Notes: generated by a model not told the origin, from the letters alone. 64,000 nt of DNA from Dendrophyllia cribrosa (GCA_024195265.1 JAJLRJ010000010.1:11858226-11922225), one strand, 5' to 3'; shown: positions 30,824 to 43,891, numbered from the stretch's first letter. Program-made: numbers and translations.

Positions 30824-32020
30824 CCTCTTCTTTGGGGCACCCCCCAATTCGTATTTCCCTTCTTTGTTAGGATTTCTGTACGGCGAAGTTTGTAAGGAGC
30901 TTCACGTTGTGGACAAACAACAATAAATACTTTAGCATATCACAAAAGTATGCCTATATGTTATAAAGAAATAAACGAAATAACTATAAATGGTTAAAAA
31001 ACCATTCGCCTTTACTCTGACGAAACATTATAGAAACTTGTCTTGAGTACTCATTTCATATAAGAACTTAAAGAAGATTGTCCTTGTCTTCTTTTATTAG
31101 TACAACGCCTAGGAAGTTCAATGGAAAAACGTTTGCGTCTTGCAAACGTCAGAAGGATACAATAGTTCTATTGCATACGAATTCTGTGCGATATGTTCAC
31201 AAATGAAAACGGCCGGAGAGCCTCTCAATATAACATCGATACCGTACACCAGGACAAGCTGTAGAGTCCTCAAATGCGACACACGTAGCCTGTGGTTTTT
31301 CACTAGCGACATGAACAAGGTGCTGTTGGATCAGGCCCAATTTTAGCGAGCGACCCATGTAAGAGAATATATAAGGACGCTGCTAAAATTCGGTGTGAAC
31401 GCAGGTTATATTGAACTGACAATGAAATCAAATTTGCAATAATAAATAAAACAGTTCACTATAGGTGGGAACGCTTCACCGGTTTTGACCGTAGATATAG
31501 GATAACCACATATTTAAACATAGGAACAAACTCTACATATACAGTGAAAAAAACGTATCATTGGAAGAAGCGTAGGGATTGTTTGGAAGTTAATATTAAG
31601 TATCTTTCCGCTAAAGAAATTCAATTGCAATTAATTTCTAATACTTTCGAATCGATTCATATCAATAAAATACATGTAAACTGAACTAATAACAGAGATT
31701 GCTGTGATTGTGTATATTGTTGCCTATAAATTGCAATCCTGTTATATTGCGTGACTGTTAGCCTGATATTATCATGGGCTATAGGAAAAGTGCATTTCGA
31801 CTAAATAAATAGCGCCAGTATTCGTTAAGTCTTGGTAACCAAGCGTTTTTTTTTTCGAAACCGAGGCGCGGGTGTTTCTTTCCTATTTTAAAAGCCGGGA
31901 CAGAATTAAAAATCCGCCGAACTTATTTCTCATCTAGGCCTGTTATCTTGTTTTCTTTGCCGCTATTCGGCTCTTTCATCCACGCTAAAACACTCGGTCA
32001 AAATCGCAAGATCACTGTTT
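30824..32020. other. Flank of Ig gene C; no gene recognised
   Basis: It matches 15011-16600 of unit 1 but lacks about 370 bases there (including the hairpin at 16096-16225). Confidence 0.6.
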
Positions 32021-32114
32021 AATGTTCCCAACCCCTGAATTCAAACAAGACAACAACAAATTGTGTGGGAGAAAGGGGTAGGGGACGAAGTGCTCGAGTT
32101 GCTGATAGAAATCA

Positions 32115-32245
32115 TACCAGCCCACTGAGAGGTCCTAATCCTCTCCCTACTTTAGATGGGGTCCAAATCCCCAGGCCACTGAGAGGTCCTAATCCTCTCT
32201 CTGGGGTCCTAATCCCCAGGCCATGAGAGGTCATAATCCTCTCTA
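32115..32245. repeat. Imperfect short repeats near the 3' end of the Ngaro-like element
   Basis: Words such as CACTGAGAGGTCCTAATCC and GGGGTCCTAATCCCCAGGCC recur about three times with changes. Tyrosine-recombinase retroelements carry split or internal terminal repeats, and this may be part of that structure. Confidence 0.6.
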
Positions 32246-32436
32246 GGGGTCCGTTCATCAACAGAGTTTGCACCATTGTTACCATGGTAACAAGGCTATC
32301 CTGGGGGTCCACGCTACCAAGATAGCTGACCATGTGAGTCTATGGGGCAAAGGGCGACCTGTATGGAGCACTTCATCCCCACAAATACACGCAGTGTATT
32401 CCCCATTGACGAACAGTAATTAAAACAGTAACATGC

Positions 32437-33536
32437 TTAGTGGTATGAATCCCTTACTAATGTCTGTGAAACTTCGCAAATAAGAGGTTGAGGGCATCTA
32501 ATATAACGCTGATAGCAATCGGAAGACCAACGACCCAGTGTTTGGATAAGCCACGGGGGAAGTCCCACAGATGCAGCAGTTGTAGCTGTCCCTATCCTAT
32601 AACTATGGCCTGCGTAGTGAGACGGATTAAAGCCACACTGAGAAAGAAGCCGCCTTGTTTCTGAGGTCAAAGCATCTTTAGTCAGCGGGCTTCCAGATGT
32701 ATATGTAAAAAGGGGCCCGGGTGTGGGGTTCCTTACAGAGATATAGGCCTTCATTGCTTGAACTGGACAGACTGGCTGGCGTGTTTGACCTATGAGAAAA
32801 GTCTGGCCAGATCTAAATGGGTCGGTCTTAGAAATTTTTGTGCGGACTGACATGTGATCCGGCTTTTCCCAGGAGGGGAGGAATGTAACATTACCCGGGG
32901 ACAAATGTGATTCGGAAGAGAATTTGGTATTGCAAGTTAACTCCACAAGGCGCAGGAAACCAAAGAAGGCGAGCGTCATCGCTGCCCAGAGCATTACTGA
33001 ATCATAATTAGGGGTATAAGGGATTGCCAACAGACAGTAAAAGAGCCTGAGGTGTTTGACTGTAAGAGGTAACCGAACTCTAGTTAAGCTAGTACCCTGT
33101 GAACGTTTGATGCCTCTGCAAACCAACTGTAAGCGAAGACATTTGTTGAGATCAAGAACAAAACCACGGCGAATGTGAAAATGGCGAACAGCGGCAAGAT
33201 AGCCCTTGATAGATGAATATTTAATTGACTTAGCCAGGAAGGCAGCATATATATATATTATTGGATAAGGGTATCCTCGTCCGCTGGAAAACATCTCCCG
33301 GAGGTAAGGTGGTATAGAGAACAGAAATCCAAGAATCGTTTTTCGGCAGAGGTGTAAGTCTGCTCAGTGGAGGCGGCAATAGAGAGATTGAAGTAGTGGT
33401 TGATATCTGCGTCTAAATCTCCCAGAGCTCCTGAGGTACTGGACAGGGGGCTGGGTCTGCGTGCGAGCCAGCATGCGAAACCTTTCCATCTGAAAGCGAG
33501 AAATTGAATCAGCAATTTCATTCTTTTTGCCTTCAA
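32437..33536 (-). pseudogene. Tyrosine recombinase of the Ngaro-like element, frameshifted
   Basis: The N-terminal core-binding part (33536-33258) holds 'TEQTYTSAEKRFLDFCSLY'. The catalytic part (33294-32437) has box I Arg in 'FFGFLRLVEL', box II 'GHSYRIGTATTAASVGL' with the H-x-x-R pattern, a Trp in 'LGRWSSDCYQRY', and the nucleophile Tyr candidate there. These fit the phage-integrase fold used by DIRS/Ngaro elements to insert circular DNA. The two parts are in different frames, meeting near an AT dinucleotide run (33247-33260), the likely indel site. It overlaps the RNase H frame at its start, as in intact relatives. Confidence 0.75.
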
Positions 33537-34016
33537 TATGGTGGACCTTCAGGTAAAAATTGTACCTGAGTGTCAAAAGGGTCAGGTGGCGGACCAAGTC
33601 CATTACCCTAGGAATGCGAGATCGCTTGGAATTCACAATGTCAACTACGGACTGGTTGTCACAGAAAAACAGGATACGCTTATTGGAAAACGTTGAGCCC
33701 CACAAATGGCAGGCGACAACCAAAGCGAAAAGCTCTTGCCAAGCAATGCTGAGACCAGATTGCCCAAGTTGCTGATAAGCTCTCCATTGGCCTTGGAACC
33801 ATTGAGAGCCAAAGATACTACCGAAACCCAAGGAGCCGGAGGCATCAGTATGCAGATGCATAGAGTCTGAGTTGACCCAAGAAGTGGATAAGAAAAAGCT
33901 AGCTCCATTCCACCCCGAAAAAAAAACTTTTGCCACATACTGAGGTCCTTAAAAAAGCCAGAGCTTAACTTGACATGGTAATGAGGTTGAGAAACATTGC
34001 GGGTCAACTCGATCAT
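33364..34016 (-). pseudogene. RNase H domain of the Ngaro-like element, frameshifted
   Basis: The main frame (33936-33364) shows RNase H motifs: 'LHTDASGSLGFGSIFG' (first Asp), 'SIAWQELFALVVAC' (Glu), 'ILFFCDNQSVVDIVN' (Asp) and 'EGKKNEIADSISR' (last Asp). An upstream frame (34016 onward) carries the connecting 'MIELTRNVSQPHYHVKL' and shifts at an eight-base A run near 33918-33925. It removes RNA from the RNA-DNA hybrid during reverse transcription. It is downstream of the RT frame. Confidence 0.75.
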
Positions 34017-34050
34017 GCGCTGCAGGAAAGGTCTTCCAGGGGGAACAACC

Positions 34051-36276
34051 TCACAAGCAAAATTCAGCGTACCAATATATAAGAGATTGTAATTCCCTCA
34101 AAGTACATGATTTTTTGGACTTGAAACCAGTCAGGGAAGTTAGGATACGCTCCACCTTATCATAAGGAAGACGGGCCTCCATCCTAACAGAGTCCAGAAT
34201 AATCCCCATAAATTCGAGGGAGGTACAGGGCCCTTGAGTCTTGTTCGAAGCAATCGGAATGCCAAAATTCTTTAAGGCAAGCAACATGCTAGACAAGCTC
34301 TGCTGGCAGCACTGGCTGGGTACAGGTGAGGCAGAGGCAGGCTCAATAATTAAAAAATCGTCAAGAATGTGACAAACGAAAGAAATAGAGCACTTATTGA
34401 GGAGGATCCATTCAATAGCCTCCGAAAGTTGGTTAAATAGAAAAGGGGCACTTCGCAATCCGAATGGGAGAACCTTGTCATAGTAATAAGAACCTTCCCA
34501 GTACATACCGAAAAGCTCGTAGTCAGAGGGGCGAAGCGGGATAAGGCGAAAGGCAGACTCGATATCTGTCTTGGCCAAATATGACCCTTGACCCAAGCTT
34601 GAGATCCCTGCAATGGCATTATCAATGGTGATATACTGCAAACTGTGGTCCTCTTGTGAAATGGAATGATCGATGCTGGTTACGCCCGATTTTGGGAAAG
34701 ATAGATGGAAAATGGTCCGGAATTGGTCTGAATGTTTCTTGGAAACCAAGCCAATTGGGGAAACCTGAAAATTGGGGAATGGGGGGGGGGGGGGGGTAGG
34801 AAAAGGACCAGCCACACGACCCAAGGCTACTTCTTTCATTAAATTAGCAGTAACTACATTTGGCTGCTCTAATGCAGTTGGTAAATTCCGAGAAAACCTA
34901 GGAACTCGGGGCCCATAGTATCCTATATTCGCACCATACCTAAAACTCTTGCACAAACGGGAGACAAATAAACGATCAGGGTGGTCGATAAGCACCCTCT
35001 CCAGGTTGTTAACATTTATAGGAGTGGGGAGGGGCCCAGAGTAATCCTTACTTTCTTCGGGGAGGGTTAGAGGTAGGCGTCCCCTTGTCTCCATCCCTAT
35101 CCCTGGGGTCTTGTGGTTTCCCTGGCATTGTGGGGCAGTGGCACCTCGGGTGGGCCCCAGAGCACCGGTTGCACACATGTTTGAAGCTACATGGGTCCCT
35201 GTGGCACTGCCCATTCCGGTTGAAAGCGTGACACATGCCTCGGTGTACGGCCCGGACGAGACATTGTAGGGTTGGGGTCCTTTGTTAAAAAGAGGGTATT
35301 CCTCTTTCAGCACCGAAGGTGCCACTGTAAATATGGTCAGCCAAAGTTGCTGATCAATTTCTGACCAAACACGGGTCTTGTTTTGGCCAGCCTTTTGGCG
35401 AAATTTATAATCGTAAACTGCCCAACCTAGACCCCTATGCACGCGCGCAGCGTACCTAATCAGGCTTAGATATTGTAACAATTCCTGTGAACGCTGGGGA
35501 AACTTGTGTGTGAACACGCTCATATAAGTGGTAAAAGCTGTGGTCCACTGTTCAATATCCGTGAGGGAAGAAGCAGTTTTGGCTTTCTTGGAGACTCGGA
35601 CGACCGAGTTGTCAAGGGTGAGCACCAAATTGTCGTCCTCGTCCAAAGTTGATAGATTTTTGGGCAGGAGCTTTGATAATTCAAAAAACTCACCGGATTG
35701 TATGTCCTTGGTATATTGAGCAGGAACATCCAGAAATGGTGCGGCATGCTTGCACACATCCGAGAGACTTGTGGCTTGTTGTTGTTGCGTGATGAGATCA
35801 ATGGTTGGCGGAGTACGGTCGTGAGTTTTATGTGAAGTTGAGGACTGTAGAACCTGAACTGTTGCCCTGGCTGCTTCGTTAGCGATCTCTCTGGATGCAG
35901 TAGCGATGGACTCCTGAACCAGTCGCCGTATGGAATTTAACTGCGCCTCCGTGAAGTCACTATCGTTGGTATTTGCGTTAACCGCATGGTCCTGGGGTTG
36001 TGGCGGTACGTTGTTTTGCGAGTTCTGTTCTCCCGCACTGTCGTTTAAAACCGGGGCGACGAGACCAGAGTCGCGCAGCCGGCGCAGGAGAGTGGCCCTG
36101 TGCCCAGTGGATGAAATATTCTTGGTTCTGCATAAGGTTCTGAGTTCTGAAACAGAAAGTGCGTTCAACAGCGTGGGATCAATGATTGCATTGTTCATAT
36201 TCTGAACGCGAGACCGTTGGCCACGAGTCGGCGGCATAATCCTCGGAGATTGAGCCAATCTGTGTAACTGGAACAC
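34051..36276 (-). pseudogene. Gag (SAP motif) and reverse transcriptase of the Ngaro-like element
   Basis: This long open frame (741 codons) begins with a basic leader and a SAP-type motif ('LLNALSVSELRTLCRTKN'), then a Gag-like helical region. A CCCH finger ('CHAFNRNGQCHRDPCSFKH') lies in another frame at 35236-35048, so the open frame there is a shadow and Gag and Pol probably overlap or are shifted. The reverse transcriptase follows: 'VSPIGLVSKK', 'LAKTDIESAFRLIPL' (motif A), 'LPFGLRSAPFLFNQL' (motif B) and 'CHILDDFLII' (motif C with DD). The C-terminus is cut by a shift near 34060. A 16-base G run (34781-34796) encodes the Pro stretch before the RT. Confidence 0.75.
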
Positions 36277-36633
36277 GACTTCGTAGACACAATCGAGGAG
36301 AAGCTGAAGCTACTGATAGAGCGACGTTTACACAGGAAAATGTTGTAAAATTCACAGTAATAATTTCGTGACCAACGCTTGGAAAGATCAGAGAATTATG
36401 AAGTCAAACGGGGACATGCAGATAAAACCGCATGGTCTTGATTGACATTTCAGAAAAGCAGCAATGTGATTGGCCTAAAAAAGATAACATGACATGCCAG
36501 TGCATGGGGTGAATTCGACCTTTGGACGAAATGGAAGAGAGCGTTTGTTTTGCTAGCATATTGCGTGACAGATCTGTTTATTTTTGTAACTAGCTCGTAT
36601 AACGTCTCTTATCCCCTTTTCATGGTTGTCACA

Positions 36634-36837
36634 TTAACTTAAACGGACTTTGCAGTTTTTACTCAAGTTACAATACAACAAATGAGAGCAAATTATCCAA
36701 CTTCTCCATCGTGCAATGGCATTTTCTATTTTGTCGTGTAGTTCTTGTTTGTTTATTATGGAACTTTGAAATTCCCTAATAAACAAACAAGCAAGAACTA
36801 GAAGCAACCACGCCCGCGACGACAGCAAGAATGGCAC
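36634..36837 (-). CDS. Candidate first exon with signal peptide (unit 2 copy)
   Basis: This is the segmental duplicate of the frame at 16610-16809, differing at about five residues in the shared part; 'SRAWLLLVLACLFI' is kept. It sits right at the junction with the Ngaro-like insert, so its 3' side is altered. The function is unknown and a splice donor is not clear. Confidence 0.3.
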   Translation of the reverse strand: MPFLLSSRAWLLLVLACLFIREFQSSIINKQELHDKIENAIARWRSWIICSHLLYCNLSKNCKVRLS

Positions 36838-38356
36838 AAAAGAATAGGTTTAATGAGCGAAAACAATGCCTGTGCACGTGCGTTTTACATTTGGTATATT
36901 TCCTTGCCGTTACCTGCTAAACAACAAAGTCAAATGATATTAGAATTATAGGTGTTGTGGAGAAAGTGAACATACGACGGCCAATTGTCCTTCCTCCGCC
37001 GAGATCGTTAATTAAACTCCCTAAAATATTTTTTTTTGAAAATTAAAACCGTCAATTCGCTCCGCACACAACCTCCTTTGCAATAAGTCTCTGCTATTAG
37101 TCTAGTTGAGGGATCATCTGATTTTCAAAGTAAGAAAACTATGTAAATTCAAAACTATTCCTTTTATTTTCGCAAACAGCAATAAAGCAACTTTTGAGTT
37201 GACTATAACTTCTTTGACATCGAGATTGCGAAATTCAAAATGAAGTTTGCAATTTGGTTGGCTTATTGACACGAATGTGACTTGCAAGTTCGCAACATAA
37301 TTCCGGCGCTGTCGATCTTAGTTCAAATCAAATGTGATTTTATTTATTAGTTTTTAATTAATATGAAATTTTTCAAATACAGCAGTTTGGTGTAGTAATG
37401 TTACCTCGAAAAATCAATAGTTTAAAAAGTATCTGTTGTTATGTTTTATCATTAGCTCTGGCCGAGGTCATCGTGTTGTGTTCTTGGACAAGACACTTTC
37501 CTTTAACAGTGCCTCTCTCCACATAGGTTTATGAATGGGTACCTGCGAATTAAATGCTTGGGGGTAACCCTGCGCTGGACCAGAATCCCATCCAGGGAAG
37601 AGTAGAAAAACTTCTTGTCACAGAAACCGTAGATAAGTACCGGCCTGTATGGCCGCTAGGCTCGTACGCAGACTTTACTTTATATTTCCACTGAAAACAA
37701 ATAGATGAATCCAAATATGAAACAAATGATTTGATCAGCAAGTAATTAATTGCATTCAATTGATTTTTTCATTACCTAACTTGTATTTGTGAATTTCATA
37801 TTTAATTTGATTATGTGTACATGGAATTCATATGAACTACCGACGGTAGAAAGAATTAAAGAGCATAGCGTCATCGCAGTTATGTAGCAACTGAAGGAGT
37901 TGCAATAAGAACCTGAAAAAAATTGTTAAGGCCTCGGAGGATTCGAACCAATGACTGCAAACGCTCTACCAATAAGTTACAAGGCCAGACGGGAACTTGG
38001 TCAATTGCGACTTCTATTATACCCGTGAAGTGATGAATACGACACTGCATATTATTATATGAGCTGCGGGATAAAGCTATAAAAACAATGTGGTCATCGC
38101 AGTCAGATGCAGCATCTGAATGAGTTGCAATTATAGACTGAAAAAATTTCAGGCCTCCAAGGGATTTGCAAAGTGCTTCGCACAATAATTTGAAATTAGC
38201 ATGTGTTGAATTATGTCAGGATATGACAGAATCTCGTCAATAATGACTCGTCAATAATGACAACTACAACACATTAACTTACAGGTGATAAATTATGTGC
38301 GGTGGTAAAATTTTAGCTCGAAAAAAGATGACAGGATGACCATGAACATATTTTAA
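36838..38356. other. Duplicated non-coding stretch (matches 16810-18310)
   Basis: No gene is seen. It retains the tRNA-derived fragment at about 37930-38000 on the minus strand (B-box GGTTCGAATCC). Confidence 0.6.
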
Positions 38357-39373
38357 AGTGCATCTAAACCCAAAATTGTTTTTTCGCTTAATCAACTCTA
38401 TGTACGTTAAAAGGTTGAATAGTTAAATATTTCTTGTTTTTAACGTTGCGTTAGTGAATTATAGAGGTTTGAATTTACAAAATGTTAATAAGATGACGTC
38501 AAATCAAGAATCGTTTATTATATAACTATTTGTTTCCACCTCCAAGTAATATTTTTTTACAAATCAATTGACTAATAACAGTTTTTATTTAGTATTTCTT
38601 AACCCTATTCGGCCTGGGCTTTTTTTGAGTTCCTGAGCCTGGGGGGGGGGGGGGGGCACATTGTGCCCCCCCCTTCGTAACTTCAAGAACATTAAGGCTA
38701 TGACAATGAAACCTAGAGGGTACATAGTACGTCCAAAACTGTCTCCTTTGCGGTGCGCACAATGGGACGATGACGTCATATGACGTAGTTATTAGGTGAT
38801 TGGTTATACGGCCGCCATCTTGGATCCGCCATGATGGATTTCGAAATTTTTTTAAAACCTCTTAAAAACCGTCAAAATTGACGCAAAATTAATCAAAACC
38901 AATAAATAAACGCTAAATGACGTGCAAATACAAAAGTTATACCAATAAACATTGTTTTCTTCATTCAAAGGTATAAATATGCAAATTTCCAAAAACATGG
39001 CTGTCAAAATCTAGTTGCTATGGAAACGTCAAGTCACGTGATCAAAAAATTGTCATATGAAATTGTTGCCAGATAAATTTTAGGAAAAGTCACAAAGTTT
39101 GATGGCGTTTGAATACATATTAAAGAAGTTATGAATGTTGAAAGTTAGCGCGGGCACTTTGTGCCCCCCCCCCCCCCCCCCCCCCCCCAGGCCGAATAGG
39201 GTTAAATTGAAATAATGGTAAACTCTTGATTGGACGTCATCTAATTAGCATTTTGTAAATTCAAATCTCTATAACTCACTAACGCGACGTTAAAAACAAG
39301 AAATATTTCACTATTCGACTTTTCAACGTACATTGAGTTGATTAAAAGAAAAAAAATGGTGTTTAGATGGACA
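38357..39373. mobile_element. Foldback element with about 200-base inverted arms
   Basis: The left arm (38357 to about 38590) and right arm (about 39206 to 39373) are reverse complements, sharing words such as TTTGAATTTACAAAATG and TTAATCAACTC. The right arm end passes into a sequence matching the composite's right terminus (GACAGAGCTGAATAACG). Confidence 0.7.
38603..39201. mobile_element. 599-base piggyBac-type MITE nested in the foldback
   Basis: Terminal inverted repeats are CCCTATTCGGCCTGGG. TTAA flanks it at 38599-38602 and 39202-39205. Just inside each end sit a 16-base G run with a short C run and a 25-base C run (39164-39188), each beside a GGGCAC/GTGCCC palindrome. CCC ends with TTAA duplications are typical of piggyBac-mobilised elements. 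Non-coding. Confidence 0.8.
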
Positions 39374-42300
39374 GAGCTGAATAACGACTGCGCAAGTCAC
39401 AAACGCGCGCCAGGAAACTGGGGATGACAACTTTAAACCATAGCAACCCCTTACGAAAATGGCGGCATTTTCAAAAAATTAAAAGCAGTCCGGTTTTTTA
39501 TGTAGGTCAAGAGTGGTCCTGCAAACTCAAGCTTGAAACTTTCCCAACATTTAGTCTAGTTAACGGGACGAAACATATCTTTTGTACACCGAGGTTTAAT
39601 CGTTGAACACCGCTTGAAAATTTACCGCGAAGTGACGAGTCCGCGCCGCGACGCGAAAATGCAGTTCGTGCGGGTTGCGTTAAGCTTACCTTTAATTTCA
39701 ATTTAACGAATTTTCCGATGGACAAACTTGCTGGTTCCACAAGAAGACTCGAACAGGAGAAGATTGAAGAGATTGTAGAGGGAAAATGAGAAGATTCAGC
39801 AGTCAGCTATTTCGAGATATGTTGGCGGAAACACGGATGGTTGGGTATGTATGCGGCACTGGATAAGGATTATTTCCGAATTATTCGAGAAACCAATGGG
39901 CCTGTCCACTCATAACACAGCCAAAACATTCCGGAAATTTTTTTCAATGTTTGACCGTATTGGATCCCTTTACCTGCTTATCATTCTGGTGTGAGGTGGT
40001 ACAAACAATGCTACAAAACGGCAGATGAGCTGTTCCAAAATGGAAAGATTATAATCCTTACTTTTATATTTTATTGATCACACTATAAAAGAAAAACATG
40101 TTCGACATAAATCTCTTTTAAGCCTGCTCAAACTAGTTTTTTTATTGGCTTTTGTTTGACTAGAGGCAGATTGGTTGATGGACTGAATACAAAACTAGAC
40201 AATATGTAATATCTTTTTTAAAAAGGGAGATTCCCCTTTCTCTGGTAACCAAATCAAACTGTACAGCATGTGGTTTTAATAAAATTTTTATTTTTTATTA
40301 AATACAAAACTGGTTTTTGTCAGCTGTTTAGTGCTCCGTATGTTGTCCTTTACCCTGCTTTCCTGGAGTAGGTTGCAAGTCCTTCATCCACCTAAAAGGG
40401 GAAATAAAATAAAAGCATGTCAGCATTTTTGCTAGTCTATATTACTACTTTGCCTTCCAGACATTTTAAGTTAGATATAAGGACAAACCTTATTTTTCTC
40501 TCTGCCTTCACATTTTTTTAAACCCTGTGCCCCTTTTATTTTTTACTTTCCAAGTACTTGCTCTCCATCAATGTGATGATTCTTAGCAAGTGGTCAGCAG
40601 CCTTACTAATGATATTAAATAATAATAACAATAAATACAAATAATCAGAACATATCTAGCTTAGCTCAGAAAGAATATACAGTTTGTGCCTCAACAACAT
40701 TCAGGGGTAGGCTATTCCAGTCCCTGATTGTATTAGGAAAAAAAGAAAACAAATGATAATTTGTTTCAGATGCTAGGACTTTATACGAAAATTTATGCAT
40801 GTTCCTGATAGAGTGACCAGTAGGCTCCAGATACTTTACCCAGGCTTTTAGCCAGAAATTGAAAAGTGGGCTTCCTGAATATATTTCCTATCATAAATTT
40901 TTAAAGGATTAGGTGCAATTTTCATGAATTTCTTCAAACAGTGGGCGTTTACAGGACGCCTGGACACCCTATTGGCTAAAAGCTTGCCTCTACCCACTCC
41001 CAGAAGAAACTATTATACCATTTTGTTAATACATTAATATTTTGTTATGTACTACCACTATCCCTGACTAATACTGGCTTGCATATGTTACAGATCAAAT
41101 TTGATTTCAGGTTAATTTTGATTTTTCTTTGTTTGATGTTCATTATCATAGATTAGCATAGAAAAGGACAATGGAAAATCAAAATTAACCTGAAATCAAA
41201 TTTGACCTGTAACACATACATGTATGATACACTGTAAAACCATTATAATGTCACTGGCTGTTTTTTTATTGAACTGATGTTCCCCCCATCCATCACATCT
41301 GTCCCCAATAATTGGGACTATATTTCCTAGGATAATAGCTGTCCCTTGATTAATTGCCCTCCTCAAATAATTGTCCCCCTTCGGTGGAAATATTGGAAAT
41401 AATCACCTCCCTCGATTAATCGCACTCCAACCCCTCCTTCTTCTTTCACCTCCTCTTAGTCAGGTTAAAAATTTTACTTCTTGTATAGGAAACAAGTTTT
41501 GATTTAATCGTTACAATAACAATCATTACAGAAAAGTTACAAAAGCACAGGTTTCATAGAGTGTTTCTATAGTGACATACACTGTACATGTATTTGTCAC
41601 TCTTTCATTTATTTTTTGGAACTCCCTAACTATTAGCACATTAGCACTTCCTGCAAGCTATATTTGAAATAACCGCCCACATCCATTGATCACCTCCTCT
41701 AAAACAATTGCCCCTTTTTTAAGTGGAAAAATTAATAATTGCCCCCAGCTATTATTTGAGGACATATGGAATTGGTGTTAAAGAGCCAAAAAAATAAAAC
41801 CATTATAATGTATATATTTCTTTACAAATTCTTTATATGTTAAGACAAAAACTGTATACTTGATGTTAACGAATTTAGAAAATAGCTGTCGCCACTAAAA
41901 ATTTTGCAGGACCACAAGATTACTACTGACATTGAAGTCATTGAATTGTTGGATATCAAGCAGAGAAGAAGTTTCGAACAAGAGAAGCAGCGCTTGCTTA
42001 TGAGTTCAGCACCAGAAAAGTCCCGTAGTCATCATTTCACTGACTGTTTTTTATTGAACTGATGTCTTTTCATTGTGTTTTACTCTGAATTTTTCTTGTT
42101 CGGATTTACAGCTGTTTAATAGATAGTGTAAATTAACAAATTCGGTTAATTTATTAAGCTTAAATAAGATAGTGTAACCTGTGTGATCATATCATTCTGT
42201 CAACTGGCACTACATCCCACAAGACTAAGATGCTTAAATAAAAAAATTACGATTTCAGATCCAATTAAGTCTGATATGCGACTGGGAATTTTCTTCGGTA

Positions 42301-42600
42301 CTGCTTGTATTCATTTTCTGTTGGAACAGTTGAAGTTTGCAGCATATTAATCTTAAATAATCAATGTATATTTATAGCTCAGGTCGTTGAGTTCGAATCT
42401 CTGGTGACATATATTTGAGCTGGAAATAAACAAGCTAACATTTTATATTTCGAAGCAGAGAAAGGTTGTTTGAGTAGATAAGTTAACTAAGACGACGTTA
42501 ATTTCATTTTCTTTTTGGTTTTTGTTCCCTGTAGTGCTGCTAAAAGGCCAATAAATGTATCGAAATAAGGATAAGGAATAAATATAATCTTATTTGCATT
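39374..42600. other. Interior of composite element; degenerate exon-like stretches only
   Basis: It is AT-rich. A short frame after the ATG at 39719 is followed by a stop at about 39787. Another at about 41915-42030 encodes a charged helix ('DIKQRRSFEQEKQRLLM'). No intact gene is seen. A hairpin MITE lies at 41086-41214. Confidence 0.4.
41086..41214. mobile_element. Hairpin MITE
   Basis: Inverted arms contain CAAATTTGATTTCAGGTTAA and its complement around a loop with TTCATTATCATAGATTAG. It is related in design and loop to 56295-56447. Confidence 0.65.
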
Positions 42601-43600
42601 GCTTCGTGGAGCAAATATATAGATACCATGTTTTAAAATTTCTTACCTTTTACCAGGTTTCTAACCTCCATGTTTAAACAGGACCACTTAAGTGTGACTG
42701 TAGGAACACAAATGAACCACCTTGCGAAGAAACAACAACCACTAGAAGGGGACAAAAATAACTGCAGAACGACGGAGATCCTTCGTTCGGTTGAAACACA
42801 AATTCGAGCCGATCGGTCGCCGATCGCGGTGTCAAGTACACGCATGCGCAGTCGTTATTCAGCTCTGTCGTTTAGGTGCACTTTAAGAGCGTCCAGACAT
42901 ATTGTAACAAAGCAACAACACCAACCAAAACCCCTTTCCCCGGCGGTTGCGGTATAAGTTTAATTTGCAAGGGACAAGTGTTGCAGTTGAAAACACTTCA
43001 GTTGTTCACTGAGAATTGTTAGATTTTAGTACGCTTCTGAACAGGGACAAGTGTTGCATCTATCGTGCGTGTGCGCATTTGAAAACACCTTGTTGTTCGT
43101 CAGATTTCAGTACTCCTGTGTTTTTGTCTGTGTTTTTGTCACGTTTAAATGAATTTAATGAGGGTTATGGAAAAACTGGTAGATGAGTCCGTACCAAAGC
43201 CCACAAAGAAAGAACAGGTATGTGCGGTATAGAATTTTGAGAAGTGGGGAAAAGACATGCCACTAAGCATGTGAGAAGCTGACTCCAGAACTTTTGTTGA
43301 GATCCATACAAAAATTAAAAAAAAGGGGGCGCGGACCCGTGTTTTCGGTGTTGGTTCCAAATGCGCCTGGTCGCCTTTACACCAAAGGTAATATGTGATA
43401 TGAACGCTAAATAATTTATGAAATTAATGATACCTTTTCAAATAGATGGGTGATAAGTGAGAAGAACTTGCCTGGGATGTTTCAGTCAAGTGATATCCCA
43501 CGTTTTTAACGATCCCTTAATTTCTTCCACCAGTATTTGAACAACTTTACGATGAACAATTCACTTAGTCAACACAGTTTACGTTGATACCACTTTCAAT

Positions 43601-43762
43601 AGACCAATTCCGATATATTAAAATTCATACTTGGCTCCGAGGCTTAGGGGAATAAAACAAAAGAAATCACATCGAAGTTCAGGTATGAATAATTTATTTC
43701 TTTTGTTTTATTCCCCTAAGCCTCGGAGCCAAGTATGAATTTTAATATATCGGAATTGGTCT
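43601..43762. mobile_element. 162-base hairpin element with AT target duplication
   Basis: Near-perfect inverted arms (AGACCAATTCCGATATATTA...) leave a loop of only about 30 bases. AT flanks both sides, and unit 1 (about 19010) has the empty site CAATTTAAAGG. No coding content. Confidence 0.85.
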
Positions 43763-43891
43763 ATTTAAAGGTTAGTATTGCGACAAATAATCTCAGACAC
43801 TGATAATTAAAATGAACGGCTACTACCATACCCAAGTAAGGTTAATACTTACTCTTGTTATCTTTACGAACACTGTTTGGTTACTACTTAC

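Larger units (their letters stand above)
32021..36640 (-). mobile_element. Ngaro/DIRS-like tyrosine-recombinase retrotransposon
   Basis: Insert boundaries come from the unit 1/unit 2 comparison (unit 1 is uninterrupted at about 16600-16613, with minor flank change). On the minus strand the order is Gag with SAP motif and CCCH finger, reverse transcriptase, RNase H, tyrosine recombinase. No Dam-type methylase region is seen, which favours Ngaro over DIRS1. Several frameshifts make it defective. The 3' end holds short repeats (32115-32245). Confidence 0.8.
38357..42882. mobile_element. 4.5 kb composite DNA transposon flanked by TTAA
   Basis: Ends are AGTGCATCTAAAC and, inverted at the right, AGTGCACCTAAAC. 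TTAA flanks both ends (38353-38356 and 42883-42886) and the unit 1 empty site (about 18305) has a single TTAA. TTAA targets fit piggyBac or Kolobok type transposases. The left kilobase is a foldback with a second TTAA element inside it. The interior has short exon-like stretches (for example 39719-39790, starting MDKLAGSTRRLEQEK, and about 41915-42050) but no recognisable transposase. Confidence 0.75.

Noticed and set aside
42360..42420. tRNA-like fragment (TAGCTCAG ... GTTCGAATCTC)
   Set aside because: A- and B-box-like words are too close together for a tRNA and no stems form; too weak to annotate.
42670..42957. 95-codon frame at the right end of the TTAA composite
   Set aside because: It crosses the transposon terminus and TTAA into flanking sequence, so it is not a gene.
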